Shown in pieces: positions 46,743 to 55,374 of a stretch of 64,000 nt of DNA. Location: assembly GCF_009646335.1 (NCBI RefSeq), contig NZ_WJBU01000005.1:62001-126000 (forward strand), given 5' to 3'. The position numbers were made by a program, and so were the translations under genes. Origin of the DNA: Caenimonas koreensis DSM 17982 (lineage in GTDB: Bacteria; Pseudomonadota; Gammaproteobacteria; Burkholderiales; Burkholderiaceae_C). Position 1 is the stretch's first letter; each line of letters opens with the position of its first letter. The notes under the pieces are model-generated. The model did not search any database and was not told the DNA's origin. It saw nothing but the letters and a program-made list of their open reading frames with translations.

Positions 46743-47651
46743 TTACGTCAAGGCCGCTGCTGCGGCCGCCGTCAGCGCCTTCGTCAGCGCATCCAGCACT
46801 TCCGATTCCAGGTTCCAGCAATGCCAGTAAAGCTGGATCGGCAGCGAATGGTCCGGCGCCAGGTTCACCAGGCGCTTGTCGCCAAGCAGGTCACGCACGA
46901 GCAGCTGCGGCAACACGCTCACCCCCCAGCCCGCCAGCACCGCACGCACCTGCCCTTCCGAGCTGGGCACGAACATCTGGTTGAGCGAGACGTGCTTGAG
47001 GCCGAAGGCCTTGCTGATGAACTCGCACTGCATGTCGTCCTTGCGGTTGAACGCAACGAAGGGTGACTCGCGGAAGTTGTGCGCGTCCAGCCCCTTCGGG
47101 AAGTGCGCCTTCGCGAAGTCGGCCTGCGCGACTGCAACGTACTGCATGGCACCAAGCGGCACGACCTTGCAACCCCGCAGCGCCTGCTTGAGCGTGGTGA
47201 CGCAGCCAAGAACCTGGCCCTCGCGCAGCCAGTCCTGCGTGAAGTCCTGGTCGTCGGTAATGACTTCCATGGGCAGGCGCTGCGCCGCGAGCTCATCAAG
47301 TGCCGGAAGCGCCCACGTCGCGATGCTGTCGGCATTGATCGCAATCGAAATACGCTCCTCTTCGCGCGCGCCGCCGGTTGAGCTCGGCGCCAGCTCTTTC
47401 AGGTCGCGCTCGAGGTCGGCGCGCAAGAGGCGCATCTGTTTGGTGTGCTTCAAAAGCAGATGGCCCGCCGAGGTCGGCTTGAGCGGCCTGCTGCGAACAA
47501 TCAGCACGGTGCCGATCTGCGACTCCAACGCGCGCAGCCGCTGCGACACGGCTGACTGGGTGATCGACAGTCGCTGCGCGGCCCGCTCGAACCCGCCCTC
47601 CTCCACGATCGCGGCAAGGCATTCCAGTGCGTCGGGATCGAATGTGCTCAT
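46743..47651 (-). CDS. argP: LysR-family regulator ArgP
   Basis: 302 residues of the ArgP (IciA) type. The HTH FDPDALECLAAIVEEGGFERAAQRLSITQSAVSQRLRALE and the effector domain with INADSIATWALPAL, DDQDFTQDWLREGQVLGCVTT and FVAFNRKDDMQ are those of ArgP, which senses lysine and arginine and usually controls an amino-acid exporter. Here it is divergent from dadA with 89 bp between, and no LysE/ArgO gene is adjacent, so it may regulate D-amino-acid catabolism. Confidence 0.9.
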   Translation of the reverse strand: MSTFDPDALECLAAIVEEGGFERAAQRLSITQSAVSQRLRALESQIGTVLIVRSRPLKPTSAGHLLLKHTKQMRLLRADLERDLKELAPSSTGGAREEERISIAINADSIATWALPALDELAAQRLPMEVITDDQDFTQDWLREGQVLGCVTTLKQALRGCKVVPLGAMQYVAVAQADFAKAHFPKGLDAHNFRESPFVAFNRKDDMQCEFISKAFGLKHVSLNQMFVPSSEGQVRAVLAGWGVSVLPQLLVRDLLGDKRLVNLAPDHSLPIQLYWHCWNLESEVLDALTKALTAAAAAALT

Positions 47652-47740
47652 GACCTGGCCTCAATTAGGGGTGCTGATGTTTTCACTGAGAGTTTAATTT
47701 TCCTTTTGCCGCCAGACAACATTACGCATACTCTGCCCCC

Positions 47741-49066
47741 ATGAAAATTCTGGTTCTGGGCGCCGGCATCATCGGCACAAGTACGGCATGGCACCTGCGC
47801 CAGCACGGCCACGAAGTGACCGTTGTCGAGCGGCAAGCCGGCGCTGCGCAGGAAACCAGTTTCGCGAACGCGGCACAGATTTCAGTGAGCTACTGCGAGC
47901 CGTGGGCCAACAAGCACGCGCCCGCCAAGCTCGTGAAGTGGATGTTCCGCAACGATGCACCGCTGCTGTTTCGCCCGCAGCTTGACTGGCAGCAATGGCG
48001 CTGGGGCGTGCAGTTTCTCGCGCAGTGCAACGACGAAGCGTTCGAGCGCAACGTCAAGCAACTCGTCGCACTCGGCGCCTACAGCCACACGGCATTGAAA
48101 GACATCGTGCGCGCCACCGCCATCGAATACCAGCGGCTGGAGCGCGGCATCGCACACTACTTCACCGACGAAGCCTCATTCGCCGATGCCGCGCAGGCCG
48201 CTGCACTGATGCAGAAGTTTGGCGTGCAGCGGCGCGTCGTCACGCGTGACGAGCTGCTGAAGATCGAGCCCGCCTTCAAGAATTTTGCGCACCGCATCGT
48301 GGGCGGCACCTACACGGCCAGCGACGAAAGCGGCGATGCGCGCGTGTTCACCGAACAGCTTGCGCAGCGCGCCGCGCAAGCCGGCGTTGAATTCATGTAC
48401 AGCCATGACGTCGAGAAGCTCGAGAGATCGCGCGGCGCCATCCGCTGCGTCGTCGTGCGCGAGCGCGCGACACGCCTGTCGCGCTGCATGAAGGCCGATG
48501 CCGTCGTGGTGGCCTGCGGCTCATACAGCGCACCGCTGCTGCGGCAGGTCGGCGTCTATTTGCCGATCTATCCTGGCAAGGGCTACAGCGCGACGTTCAA
48601 GCTGAAGCAGCCCGCGCTGGCGCCCTTCGTGAGCACCATCGACGACGAGGTGAAGTGCGCCATGACGCGCCTGGGCAACGAGCTGCGCGTTGCCGGCACG
48701 ATCGAGCTGGCCGGCTTCGATCTGTCGCTGGACACGCCCGCCGCACGCGCACGTTGCCGCATGCTGACAGAACGCGTCGAGCAGGTATTGCCCGGCGTGT
48801 GCGACACACGCACCGACGACGAAGGCGGCGAGCCGCGCTTCTGGTGCGGACTGCGGCCCGCGACGCCGACGAACATTCCGTATATCGGCCGCACGCGCAT
48901 CGACAAGCTCTGGGTGAACGCCGGCCACGGCACGCTGGGCTGGACACACGGCGCGGGCTCGGGCAAGGCGATCGCCGAGCTGATCTCAGGCCAGAAGCCC
49001 GAGATGGATTTCAATTTCCACGGCTTTGCCAACGAGCGCCAGGAACTGGCAGCTCGCACGGCCTGA
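47741..49066 (+). CDS. dadA: D-amino acid dehydrogenase
   Basis: 441 residues. FAD-binding VLGAGIIGTSTAWHLRQHG opens the DAO fold; SFANAAQISVSYCEPWANKHAP and RFWCGLRPATPTNIPYIGRT with the C-terminal NAGHGTLGWTHGAGSGKA are DadA-specific. It is a membrane-associated flavoenzyme oxidising D-alanine and other D-amino acids to 2-oxo acids, feeding electrons to the respiratory chain. ATG 47741 begins the glycine-rich strand. It is divergent from argP; no dadX racemase adjoins it. Confidence 0.95.
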   Translation: MKILVLGAGIIGTSTAWHLRQHGHEVTVVERQAGAAQETSFANAAQISVSYCEPWANKHAPAKLVKWMFRNDAPLLFRPQLDWQQWRWGVQFLAQCNDEAFERNVKQLVALGAYSHTALKDIVRATAIEYQRLERGIAHYFTDEASFADAAQAAALMQKFGVQRRVVTRDELLKIEPAFKNFAHRIVGGTYTASDESGDARVFTEQLAQRAAQAGVEFMYSHDVEKLERSRGAIRCVVVRERATRLSRCMKADAVVVACGSYSAPLLRQVGVYLPIYPGKGYSATFKLKQPALAPFVSTIDDEVKCAMTRLGNELRVAGTIELAGFDLSLDTPAARARCRMLTERVEQVLPGVCDTRTDDEGGEPRFWCGLRPATPTNIPYIGRTRIDKLWVNAGHGTLGWTHGAGSGKAIAELISGQKPEMDFNFHGFANERQELAARTA

Positions 49067-49104
49067 AGCGACGGCAGCATCGCCCGCGCCTGACGCTGCG
49101 GTGC

Positions 49105-49977
49105 CTATCGGCCGACCGCAGCCCCGTCACGCGCCATGCGCTCGCCCATCCAGCGCTGCAGGTCGATCCACATTTGCCGCATTTCCGCATCGAGCGGAGT
49201 GCGCATGGCATTGGGCAGCTCGATGGTCACGACCGGAACGCCTTTGTGCACGCCACCGTAGTTGCCCAAAGAGCCAGGGAAGATGCCGACCTGGTCCAGG
49301 TACAGCCGCCCGAGTCGCGACGGCGGCACCGACGGCCCGTCGAAGTCAAGCACACCGTACGGTGCATGAATCGACACGATCAGGTTCGGCTTGAACGACT
49401 GCATCTGCTCGTGCAGGAAGCGGCTCTCCGGCTCTGACAGCGGCTTGGGGCCAGGCCACCGGCGCGGATCTTTTCTGGTGCGCTTTTCCCAGTAACTGGA
49501 CGCATCGCTTTCCCAGTTCGGCGTGGGGAAGTTGCGGTTCAAATCGACGCCGCTCGCATTCACGCGGCGCGGCGGCCGTGCGAGCGCGCCATCGGGGTTC
49601 AACACCGGAAGGAAGCGCCAGTGCACAGGCTGCGGCTGCTGCAGGTTCTCTGTCGAGGCCAGATGAATCCACTGGAAGGCGAGCGCCGCGGACGACAGCT
49701 CGTCGCCATGGATCGCACCGACCACCAGCACGCGCAGTTTCGCGCCAGGCGCCGCGACATCGCGCACGTACAGCGGCATCCCCTTGACCGATCGCGCGCC
49801 ACTGGCACGCAGGCCAGCTTCCTTGCACAGCGCCTTGCTCACATTGGGCAGCTTGCGCACGAACGTATCGCAGGGGTCTGCTGCATGCGCCCCGTGGCGC
49901 GGCTCAGCCCACAACGCCCCGGGCAGCAGCGCTGCAGCGGCTACGAGAAGGTGACAGGAAACAAGCCGTGCACGCAC
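49105..49977 (-). CDS. M14-family zinc peptidase (murein peptide amidase A-like)
   Basis: 290 residues from GTG 49977. A signal peptide (RLVSCHLLVAAAALLPGALWA) indicates periplasmic location. Metal ligands are in VVGAIHGDELSS (H and E) and the distal SIHAPYG; PRRVNASGVDLNRNFPTPNW supplies the conserved Arg and Asn-Arg of the carboxypeptidase fold, and the catalytic Glu is in VVTIELPNAM. MpaA-type enzymes cleave the gamma-D-Glu-diaminopimelate bond of murein peptides. It follows the molybdenum enzyme gene by five bases and probably shares its operon. Confidence 0.88.
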   Translation of the reverse strand: MRARLVSCHLLVAAAALLPGALWAEPRHGAHAADPCDTFVRKLPNVSKALCKEAGLRASGARSVKGMPLYVRDVAAPGAKLRVLVVGAIHGDELSSAALAFQWIHLASTENLQQPQPVHWRFLPVLNPDGALARPPRRVNASGVDLNRNFPTPNWESDASSYWEKRTRKDPRRWPGPKPLSEPESRFLHEQMQSFKPNLIVSIHAPYGVLDFDGPSVPPSRLGRLYLDQVGIFPGSLGNYGGVHKGVPVVTIELPNAMRTPLDAEMRQMWIDLQRWMGERMARDGAAVGR

Positions 49978-49982
49978 CAAAG

Positions 49983-50774
49983 TCAGATTCCGCCGTACCA
50001 GTTGTAGCCGTGATCTTCCCAGAAGCCGCCCTTGCCGCCAGCGATGTCGGAGAAATCGCTCACGACCTCGATGTGGTGCAAGTACTTGGGCTGTTTGTAG
50101 CCCAGCTGGCGCTCGATGCGCGCCCGCAGTGGTGCGCCATTTGCCACGGGCAACGGCTTGCCGTTGAGCTCCCACGCGAGGATGGTCTGTTCATGAAAGG
50201 CGTCGTCAAGATCCACGCTTTCATAGTACATCGTGTCCTCGTTCTTTTCGTCCATCTGGTCGAGGCAACGGAACACGACGAACTTCGCCTCAGGCTTGAG
50301 TGTGGCCATGTTGAGCAGGTGCGACAGGCGCACGCCCTTCCACTGGCCGATGCAGCTCCAGCCCTCAACGCAATCGTGCCGCGTGATCTGCGTGCGCGTC
50401 GGCATCGCCTGCAGTTCGGCCATCGTGAGTTCAAGCGGCTTGTCCACCAGGCCATCTACGGTGAGCGTCCAGTCCTTGAAGCCGTCCGCCACCATGGCCG
50501 CGTAGCTCTGGCCGATGGGCGATGTCGTGCCGTTGGCGCGGAACACCGGCGCGATTTGCGACGGCGAAAACTCCTGCGCCATGGCGCGGCGGCCGAGCAC
50601 GCGATGCACGGACTCGGTCAATGCTTCGGCGCTGCGCAGCACGTTCACAGCCGTCTCGTTGTGGCTGAGCGAATCGCAACCGGCCAGCGTGCCGGTTGCG
50701 GCAACGGCCACGCCTGCGCGCAGGAAGGAGCGGCGCTCGCGGCGTTGCTCGAAATAGGGTTTGGCTTTTTTCAT
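49983..50774 (-). CDS. Sulfite-oxidase-family molybdopterin oxidoreductase, possible Tat lipoprotein
   Basis: 263 residues. The N terminus RRERRSFLRAGVAVAATGTLAGCDS combines a twin-arginine motif with a lipobox (LAGC), suggesting folded export and lipid anchoring. The molybdopterin domain contains the Mo-ligand Cys in TRHDCVEGWSCIGQWKG and YYESVDLDDAFH later. It belongs to the YedY/MsrP superfamily but is paired with a cytochrome b (50771-51589, ATGA overlap) rather than YedZ/MsrQ, so its electron partner and substrate are likely different. ATG 50774 is the start. Confidence 0.88.
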   Translation of the reverse strand: MKKAKPYFEQRRERRSFLRAGVAVAATGTLAGCDSLSHNETAVNVLRSAEALTESVHRVLGRRAMAQEFSPSQIAPVFRANGTTSPIGQSYAAMVADGFKDWTLTVDGLVDKPLELTMAELQAMPTRTQITRHDCVEGWSCIGQWKGVRLSHLLNMATLKPEAKFVVFRCLDQMDEKNEDTMYYESVDLDDAFHEQTILAWELNGKPLPVANGAPLRARIERQLGYKQPKYLHHIEVVSDFSDIAGGKGGFWEDHGYNWYGGI

Positions 50775-51589
50775 TTCGGCACCTTCCAGTAGCCCGTGAC
50801 CATCGAGCGCAGGTTGTTGAACAGCCCCGTGACGATCACCTCGAACACATGTACCAGCACAAAGGCCACGAGCAGCACGGCGGCGATGAAGTGCAGCGTG
50901 CGCGCTGCCTGGCGCCCGCCGAGCAGCTCGACCCAGCCCGGCGCGAACGAATCCATCATGGGAGACATCGCCCAGCCGCCCAGCACGATCAGCGGCAGCA
51001 CGCCGAAGACGATCGTGAGGTAGGCCAGGTTCTGCAGCACGTTGTAGCGCTTGGCCTCTTCACCATGCGCGTGCCGAAACAGCAGGTGGTCGCGTACCGA
51101 CCGCAGGATGCCCTTGAACTCCGTGCGCGTCGGGATCAGGTCGCGGCGCAAATGCCCGCTGAACACCGTCCACAGGATGTACGCAGCGCCATTGATGACG
51201 AACACCCATGCAAAGAAGAAGTGCCACACACGCGCCATCGACAACCACTGCGGGCCCGGAATCGTTGACCACGCCGGGAAAGCGCGGGCCGCGTATTCGG
51301 TTGCGTCACCCGAGCGGGACGTGCCCAGCACGCCATGCGTGTTGAACTCCACGCCGCCGATGCGCGTGACACCCTGCCATTGACCATTGACCTGCTTTTG
51401 CGTGATCTGCAGCACGCGCGTGGCGTCGCGCGAGTCTTCGCTCCAGTAGAGCGAAGGGTGTGCGTTGAAGATCTGCAGCCCGCTCATGAGCAGCACGAAG
51501 AGGCACACCACATTGATCCAATGCATGATGCGCACCGGCACGCGGTGGCGGTAGATCACAGGCGCAGAGCCTGTGGAGACAGCTTCCAT
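50771..51589 (-). CDS. Cytochrome b/b6-domain membrane protein
   Basis: 272 residues with four membrane helices. Haem-ligand histidines appear in RIMHWINVVCLF, ARVWHFFFAWVF, and the C-terminal ARTLHFIAAVLLVAFVLVHVFEV, the pattern of the Ni/Fe-hydrogenase/formate dehydrogenase type cytochrome b. ATG 51589 has AGGAG before it. It overlaps the molybdenum enzyme gene by 4 bp and probably carries electrons between it and the quinone pool. Confidence 0.88.
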   Translation of the reverse strand: MEAVSTGSAPVIYRHRVPVRIMHWINVVCLFVLLMSGLQIFNAHPSLYWSEDSRDATRVLQITQKQVNGQWQGVTRIGGVEFNTHGVLGTSRSGDATEYAARAFPAWSTIPGPQWLSMARVWHFFFAWVFVINGAAYILWTVFSGHLRRDLIPTRTEFKGILRSVRDHLLFRHAHGEEAKRYNVLQNLAYLTIVFGVLPLIVLGGWAMSPMMDSFAPGWVELLGGRQAARTLHFIAAVLLVAFVLVHVFEVIVTGLFNNLRSMVTGYWKVPK

Positions 51590-51694
51590 GAGAGAACTCC
51601 TGCAGCGAAACAATCAGATTGCGTACCCGGGCACTCGGGCAATGGCAGGCCCATCAGTCGCGCGGCCAGCGCACTTCTTACAGTTTCGCAGCAC

Positions 51695-52960
51695 TCAGGC
51701 GGGCGCGTCGTCCCGCTCGCCTGCTTCGTACAGCGTCTCGCGCCCCATTCGATCGAGCACCAGTTCCGCCGTCCAGGGCAGCATGAGCGAGCCGCAGCGG
51801 CTGTCGCGGTAGATGCGCTCGAGCGGCAGGTGCCTCATCATCCCCTGGCCGCCGCAGGTGCGAATGGCCAGGCGCGCGATGTCGTTGGCGCCTTCCATCA
51901 CGCTGTACTGCGCCGCATACAGGCGCATGCGCGCGTCCTTGGTCGGGTTCGGCCCGGCCTCCTGGATGGCACGCGCAAACAGGCTCTTCATCGACTCCAG
52001 CTGGATGCGCATTTGCGCCATGGCGATCTGCTTGGTGGCGTACATGCGGCGCTTGATGGGCGGCTCGCCGGGCACTTCGCCGCGCAGGTACTGCACCGTG
52101 AAGTCATACGCTGCTGTCGCCTGGCCGAGGTACGTGGGCGCGAGCGTGAAAAACATCGCAGGCCAGGTTTGCGCGCCCTTGTAGTAAATGCCGCGCGGCA
52201 TGAGCTGCTCGTCGTCGCTGACGAAGACATCCTTGAACGTGAGATTGCGGCTCACGGTGCCACGCATGCCCAGCGGATTCCACTCTCCGCTGATCGCGAA
52301 GCCCTCGCTGGTGGCGGGCACCGCGAGATAAAGCGTGTCGCGCGCGTCGGGCTTGTCGTCGCCCTTGTCTTCGGTGCAGAGCACGCCGTAGTAGTTGGCA
52401 GCGCCTGAGAGCGACGCGAAGATCTTGCGGCCGTTCACGAGCCAGCCACCCTCCACCTTGCGCGCTGTCGTTCCGAATGGCGCACGGCCCGCGGCAGCGG
52501 CACTGCCTTCGGAGAACGGCTGCGCGTAAATCGCGCCGTCTTTCACCACACGCTGGAAGTGCAAGGCGCGGCGGCGCACGTGCTCGCTGCGCTGCTCTTC
52601 GGTCATGGCGATGCCGTCAGCCAGCACGCCCGTCCACATCGTCGAGCAGATGTGCATGTTGTACGTGAGCGCTGTCGCGCCGCAGAAGCGGCCGATCTCC
52701 GCGCCGATCATCATGTACGTTGCGTAGTCGGCACCAAGGCCACCGTGGGCTTCGGGCACGCACAGCGCGAGCAAGCCGGCGTCGCGCAGGTCACGATAGT
52801 TCTCGAACGGGAAGCTCGCTGTTTCGTCCCATTGCGCGGCGCGCCCGGCAAACTTGGTTTTGCCCAGCTCGTGCACGAGCGAGAGCAGCGAGCGCTGTTT
52901 GGCGGTGAAGGGCAGGTCGCCCACCGCAGGTGTGAAGTTCAACTGGGGCAAGGCGTCCAT
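51695..52960 (-). CDS. Acyl-CoA-dehydrogenase-fold flavoprotein
   Basis: 421 residues with the three-part ACAD fold. The helical N domain (about 1-140) has LCVPEAHGGLGADY and FCGATALTYNMHICS. The FAD-binding beta domain (about 150-260) has GGWLVNGRKIFASLSGAANYYGV, and a C-terminal helical domain follows. The usual catalytic-Glu region near the end (IYEGT in standard enzymes) is replaced by SLMLPWTAELVLDRMG. The gene sits last in the operon with a ring-cleavage dioxygenase and a hydrolase and opposite a flavin reductase, so it may be a reduced-flavin monooxygenase rather than a true acyl-CoA dehydrogenase. Both possibilities remain open. Confidence 0.8.
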   Translation of the reverse strand: MDALPQLNFTPAVGDLPFTAKQRSLLSLVHELGKTKFAGRAAQWDETASFPFENYRDLRDAGLLALCVPEAHGGLGADYATYMMIGAEIGRFCGATALTYNMHICSTMWTGVLADGIAMTEEQRSEHVRRRALHFQRVVKDGAIYAQPFSEGSAAAAGRAPFGTTARKVEGGWLVNGRKIFASLSGAANYYGVLCTEDKGDDKPDARDTLYLAVPATSEGFAISGEWNPLGMRGTVSRNLTFKDVFVSDDEQLMPRGIYYKGAQTWPAMFFTLAPTYLGQATAAYDFTVQYLRGEVPGEPPIKRRMYATKQIAMAQMRIQLESMKSLFARAIQEAGPNPTKDARMRLYAAQYSVMEGANDIARLAIRTCGGQGMMRHLPLERIYRDSRCGSLMLPWTAELVLDRMGRETLYEAGERDDAPA

Positions 52961-52994
52961 CGTTCGTCTTTCGGCAGTGTGACGGGAGTGCAGT

Positions 52995-53780
52995 TCAGTG
53001 ATGCAGCGCGCGCGGCAGCGCCAGGAAGTTCAGCACCATGCCGTCGAAGTCATCGGGCACTTCGAGGTTGGCCAGGTGTCCCGCGCCTTTGAGCTCGATG
53101 TACGTGCTGCCGGGAATGGCGTCGGCCATCTTCTTCATCACCGCGGGCGGGGCTACCTTGTCGAACTCGCCCGCGAGCACGAGCGTGGGCACGCTGATGC
53201 GGGCGAGCTCAGCGCGCCGGTCGAAGGTGACCAGCGCTTCAAGCGCACGCCGGTACGTGGCTGGCGGAACCATGCTCATGCAATGCGTTGCGAGGTGAAC
53301 GCCTTCAGGCAAAGCGCCGGGGCCGATCATTTGCGGAATCAGTGTTTCGGCCAGCTGCGCCATGCTCTTGCCCGCGTCGAGGGGCGCTGTGCGCTGCGCG
53401 ATGAATTCGCGTTGCCAGTTGCCGTCGCTCTTGCCGAATGCGGGCGAGGTGCCAGAGAGCACGAGCTTGTTCACCAGCTCAGGCCGCCGCGCCATCACCT
53501 CCTGCGCCACCATGCCGCCCATGCTGTGGCCGATGAGCGTGACGTCACCGCATTGCAGCGCCTCGATCAGCGTGATGCAGCTTTGCGCCAGCCCCTTGAA
53601 GGTGTACGGCTCGATGGGCGCGCTGTGGCCATAGCCCGGCATGTCCCACGCCACAGCGCGGTAGCCCGACGACGCGAGTGTTTCGACCTGCGGCGCGAAC
53701 GCCAGGTGCCCGCCGCCAATGCCGTGCAGCATCAACACGCAGGGCCCGCTGCCCAGCGCCGTAAAAGTTGGAGCGTTCAC
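52995..53780 (-). CDS. Alpha/beta hydrolase, NicD-like candidate
   Basis: 261 residues from GTG 53780, overlapping the stop of the dioxygenase gene. The oxyanion motif LHGIGGGHLAF, nucleophile elbow LIGHSMGGMV, acid region LVLAGEFDKVAP and catalytic His in KGAGHLANLE are all present. In nicotinate and picolinate pathways an alpha/beta hydrolase (NicD) deformylates N-formylmaleamate, the product of the NicX dioxygenase. The operon position supports that role here; sequence alone does not prove it. Confidence 0.82.
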   Translation of the reverse strand: MNAPTFTALGSGPCVLMLHGIGGGHLAFAPQVETLASSGYRAVAWDMPGYGHSAPIEPYTFKGLAQSCITLIEALQCGDVTLIGHSMGGMVAQEVMARRPELVNKLVLSGTSPAFGKSDGNWQREFIAQRTAPLDAGKSMAQLAETLIPQMIGPGALPEGVHLATHCMSMVPPATYRRALEALVTFDRRAELARISVPTLVLAGEFDKVAPPAVMKKMADAIPGSTYIELKGAGHLANLEVPDDFDGMVLNFLALPRALHH

Positions 53781-54814
53781 GCGATGACCTCGCCCGCTTG
53801 CACGACGGCGACGCCATCGAGTTCCACGGTGCAGTTGCGAACGGGCAAATCGAAGTGGCCACGCGTGTGCCGCCCTGCCACTTCATTCGCGCCGGTGCTG
53901 TAGAGAAAGTTGCCGGCGAAAGCGCGCAGCTCGGTGCCGTTGAAATCGCGCTTGTCGTACAGCGCCATGCTGTCCCAGCGCGCGGCTGCGTTCAAGCCGT
54001 ATCCCACGTGGCTGACGGCATACGCGTCCCTGTCGCCCCAGGCTGAGATGTAGCTGCGCATCAGCTCTGCATCCACACCCGCACCTTCGATCTTCACCAC
54101 GTAGTCGTCTTCGATGCGCAGTGTGATGGGCCGCTCGATATAGCGTTTGAAGGTGAGGTTGACATCGCCCTCGGCCAGCACAAGCGTGCCGTTCACGCTC
54201 CTGGCAGCGGGGAACGCGAGCGCAAGGCCACCAGGCCAGTGCGTCATGGTGCCCGGCCGTGTGGTGTAGCCCCAGTTGCCGCCGCAGACAGCGGCAGCAA
54301 GCGAGATGACGAGGTCTGTGCCTGCGGGCGACGACACACGCATGGACTTCGCGGCGCGCAGGCGCTTCACGTGGGCCTTGACGAGGGGCTCGACCGCATC
54401 GTTGGGCACGAGCCGCGCCAGCGCCTCGGGATGCTCATTGCTCACGTAGATGACGCGCGCGCCACCGGCAAGGATCGCGGGCAGCTCCGGCGCGTGCATC
54501 AGGCCTTCGACAGTGCAATCGACCACGAGTGTGCTGGCCGCCAGCGCGCCAACCACCGGGCCGAGTTGCTGCAATGCGGCAGATGCGCCTGTGGAACGCA
54601 CGACAGGACCTGCGTTGTCGAACGGTGTGGGAACGCAGAGGGTGAAGACACGGCAACCCAGGCGGGCGGCGGCGAGTTGCGCCAGCTGCGGCAGCACAGG
54701 CCGCGTCTGGCTTTCGCACAGCACGGCCACCACTTCACCGGGCTGCAGGGCGCAGCGCGCGAGCACGGCTTCAAAGGCGGCGAGCCACGAGGGCTCCAGG
54801 GTTTCGGGCAGCAT
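53777..54814 (-). CDS. NicX-like 2,5-dihydroxypyridine 5,6-dioxygenase (M29-like fold)
   Basis: 345 residues of the M29-peptidase-like family that includes NicX. The stretches MRVSSPAGTDL, MTHWPGGLALAFP, NGTLVLAEGDV and FAGNFLYSTGANEVAGRHTR align with my recollection of NicX. The iron ligands map to SHVGYGL (His) and GHFDLPVRNC (His and Asp), i.e. the His-His-Asp site is kept. NicX opens 2,5-dihydroxypyridine to N-formylmaleamate. ATG 54814 is used; an in-frame TTG at 54829 lies in the palindrome. The start is divergent from the flavin reductase gene. Confidence 0.82.
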   Translation of the reverse strand: MLPETLEPSWLAAFEAVLARCALQPGEVVAVLCESQTRPVLPQLAQLAAARLGCRVFTLCVPTPFDNAGPVVRSTGASAALQQLGPVVGALAASTLVVDCTVEGLMHAPELPAILAGGARVIYVSNEHPEALARLVPNDAVEPLVKAHVKRLRAAKSMRVSSPAGTDLVISLAAAVCGGNWGYTTRPGTMTHWPGGLALAFPAARSVNGTLVLAEGDVNLTFKRYIERPITLRIEDDYVVKIEGAGVDAELMRSYISAWGDRDAYAVSHVGYGLNAAARWDSMALYDKRDFNGTELRAFAGNFLYSTGANEVAGRHTRGHFDLPVRNCTVELDGVAVVQAGEVIA

Positions 54815-54816
54815 GG

Positions 54817-54852
54817 CTTGAAGTTTCAAGTCATACTACATGAAATTTCATG
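54817..54852. promoter_or_regulatory. Two palindromes between nicX-like and flavin reductase genes
   Basis: CTTGAAGTTTCAAG (54817-54830, 6+2+6 dyad) and CATGAAATTTCATG (54839-54852, perfect 14-bp palindrome) have centres 22 bp apart, two helical turns. The first abuts the nicX-like ATG and the second covers the ATG of the flavin reductase gene. They are likely operators for the MarR regulator encoded at 55375. Confidence 0.65.
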
Positions 54853-55373
54853 CAAAAAGCCGTTTGAACCCGCCCCGCAAAGCCCAGCCGCCCAGCTTCT
54901 CGTCGAAGGAGTTTCGCAGCGCCTTGGGCATGTTCGCCACTGGCGTGACGATCGTCACCGCGCGCACTGCCGACGGCGGCGTGCTCGGCCTCACGGCCAA
55001 CTCGTTCAACTCGGTCTCGCTACAGCCGCCATTGGTGCTGTGGAGCCTGGCGACTGCCGCGGCATCACTGCCGGCCTTGCGCGGCGGCTCGCACTACGCC
55101 ATCAACGTGCTCGCCGCTGACCAGAAGCTGCTGGCCGAGCGCTTCGCAGCCAAGGGCACCGACCGCTGGGCCGATGTGCCCTTCACCGAAGGCATCGGGG
55201 GCGCGCCGCTGATCACCGGCGCCTGCGCTTCCTTCGAGTGCTTCAACCGCAGCCGCTATGAGGAAGGCGACCACGTGATCTTCGTGGGTGAGGTCGAGCG
55301 CTGCACCTGGCGTCCGGGCGCATCGCCGTTGCTGTTCCACGGCGGGCGCTTCTACACGGAGCATCCGCTCTGA
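54840..55373 (+). CDS. Flavin reductase (HpaC/DIM6-like)
   Basis: 177 residues. SKEFRSALGMFATGVTIVTAR, GLTANSFNSVSLQPPLVLWSL and HYAINVLAADQKLLAERFA are signatures of the two-component monooxygenase reductase family that supplies FMNH2 or FADH2. A partner monooxygenase is expected; the only flavoprotein close by is the ACAD-fold protein at 51695. The ATG lies within a perfect palindrome. The TGA is followed one base later by the MarR start. A shorter start is possible but none with a better ribosome-binding site is seen. Confidence 0.9.
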   Translation: MKFHAKSRLNPPRKAQPPSFSSKEFRSALGMFATGVTIVTARTADGGVLGLTANSFNSVSLQPPLVLWSLATAAASLPALRGGSHYAINVLAADQKLLAERFAAKGTDRWADVPFTEGIGGAPLITGACASFECFNRSRYEEGDHVIFVGEVERCTWRPGASPLLFHGGRFYTEHPL

Positions 55374-55374
55374 C

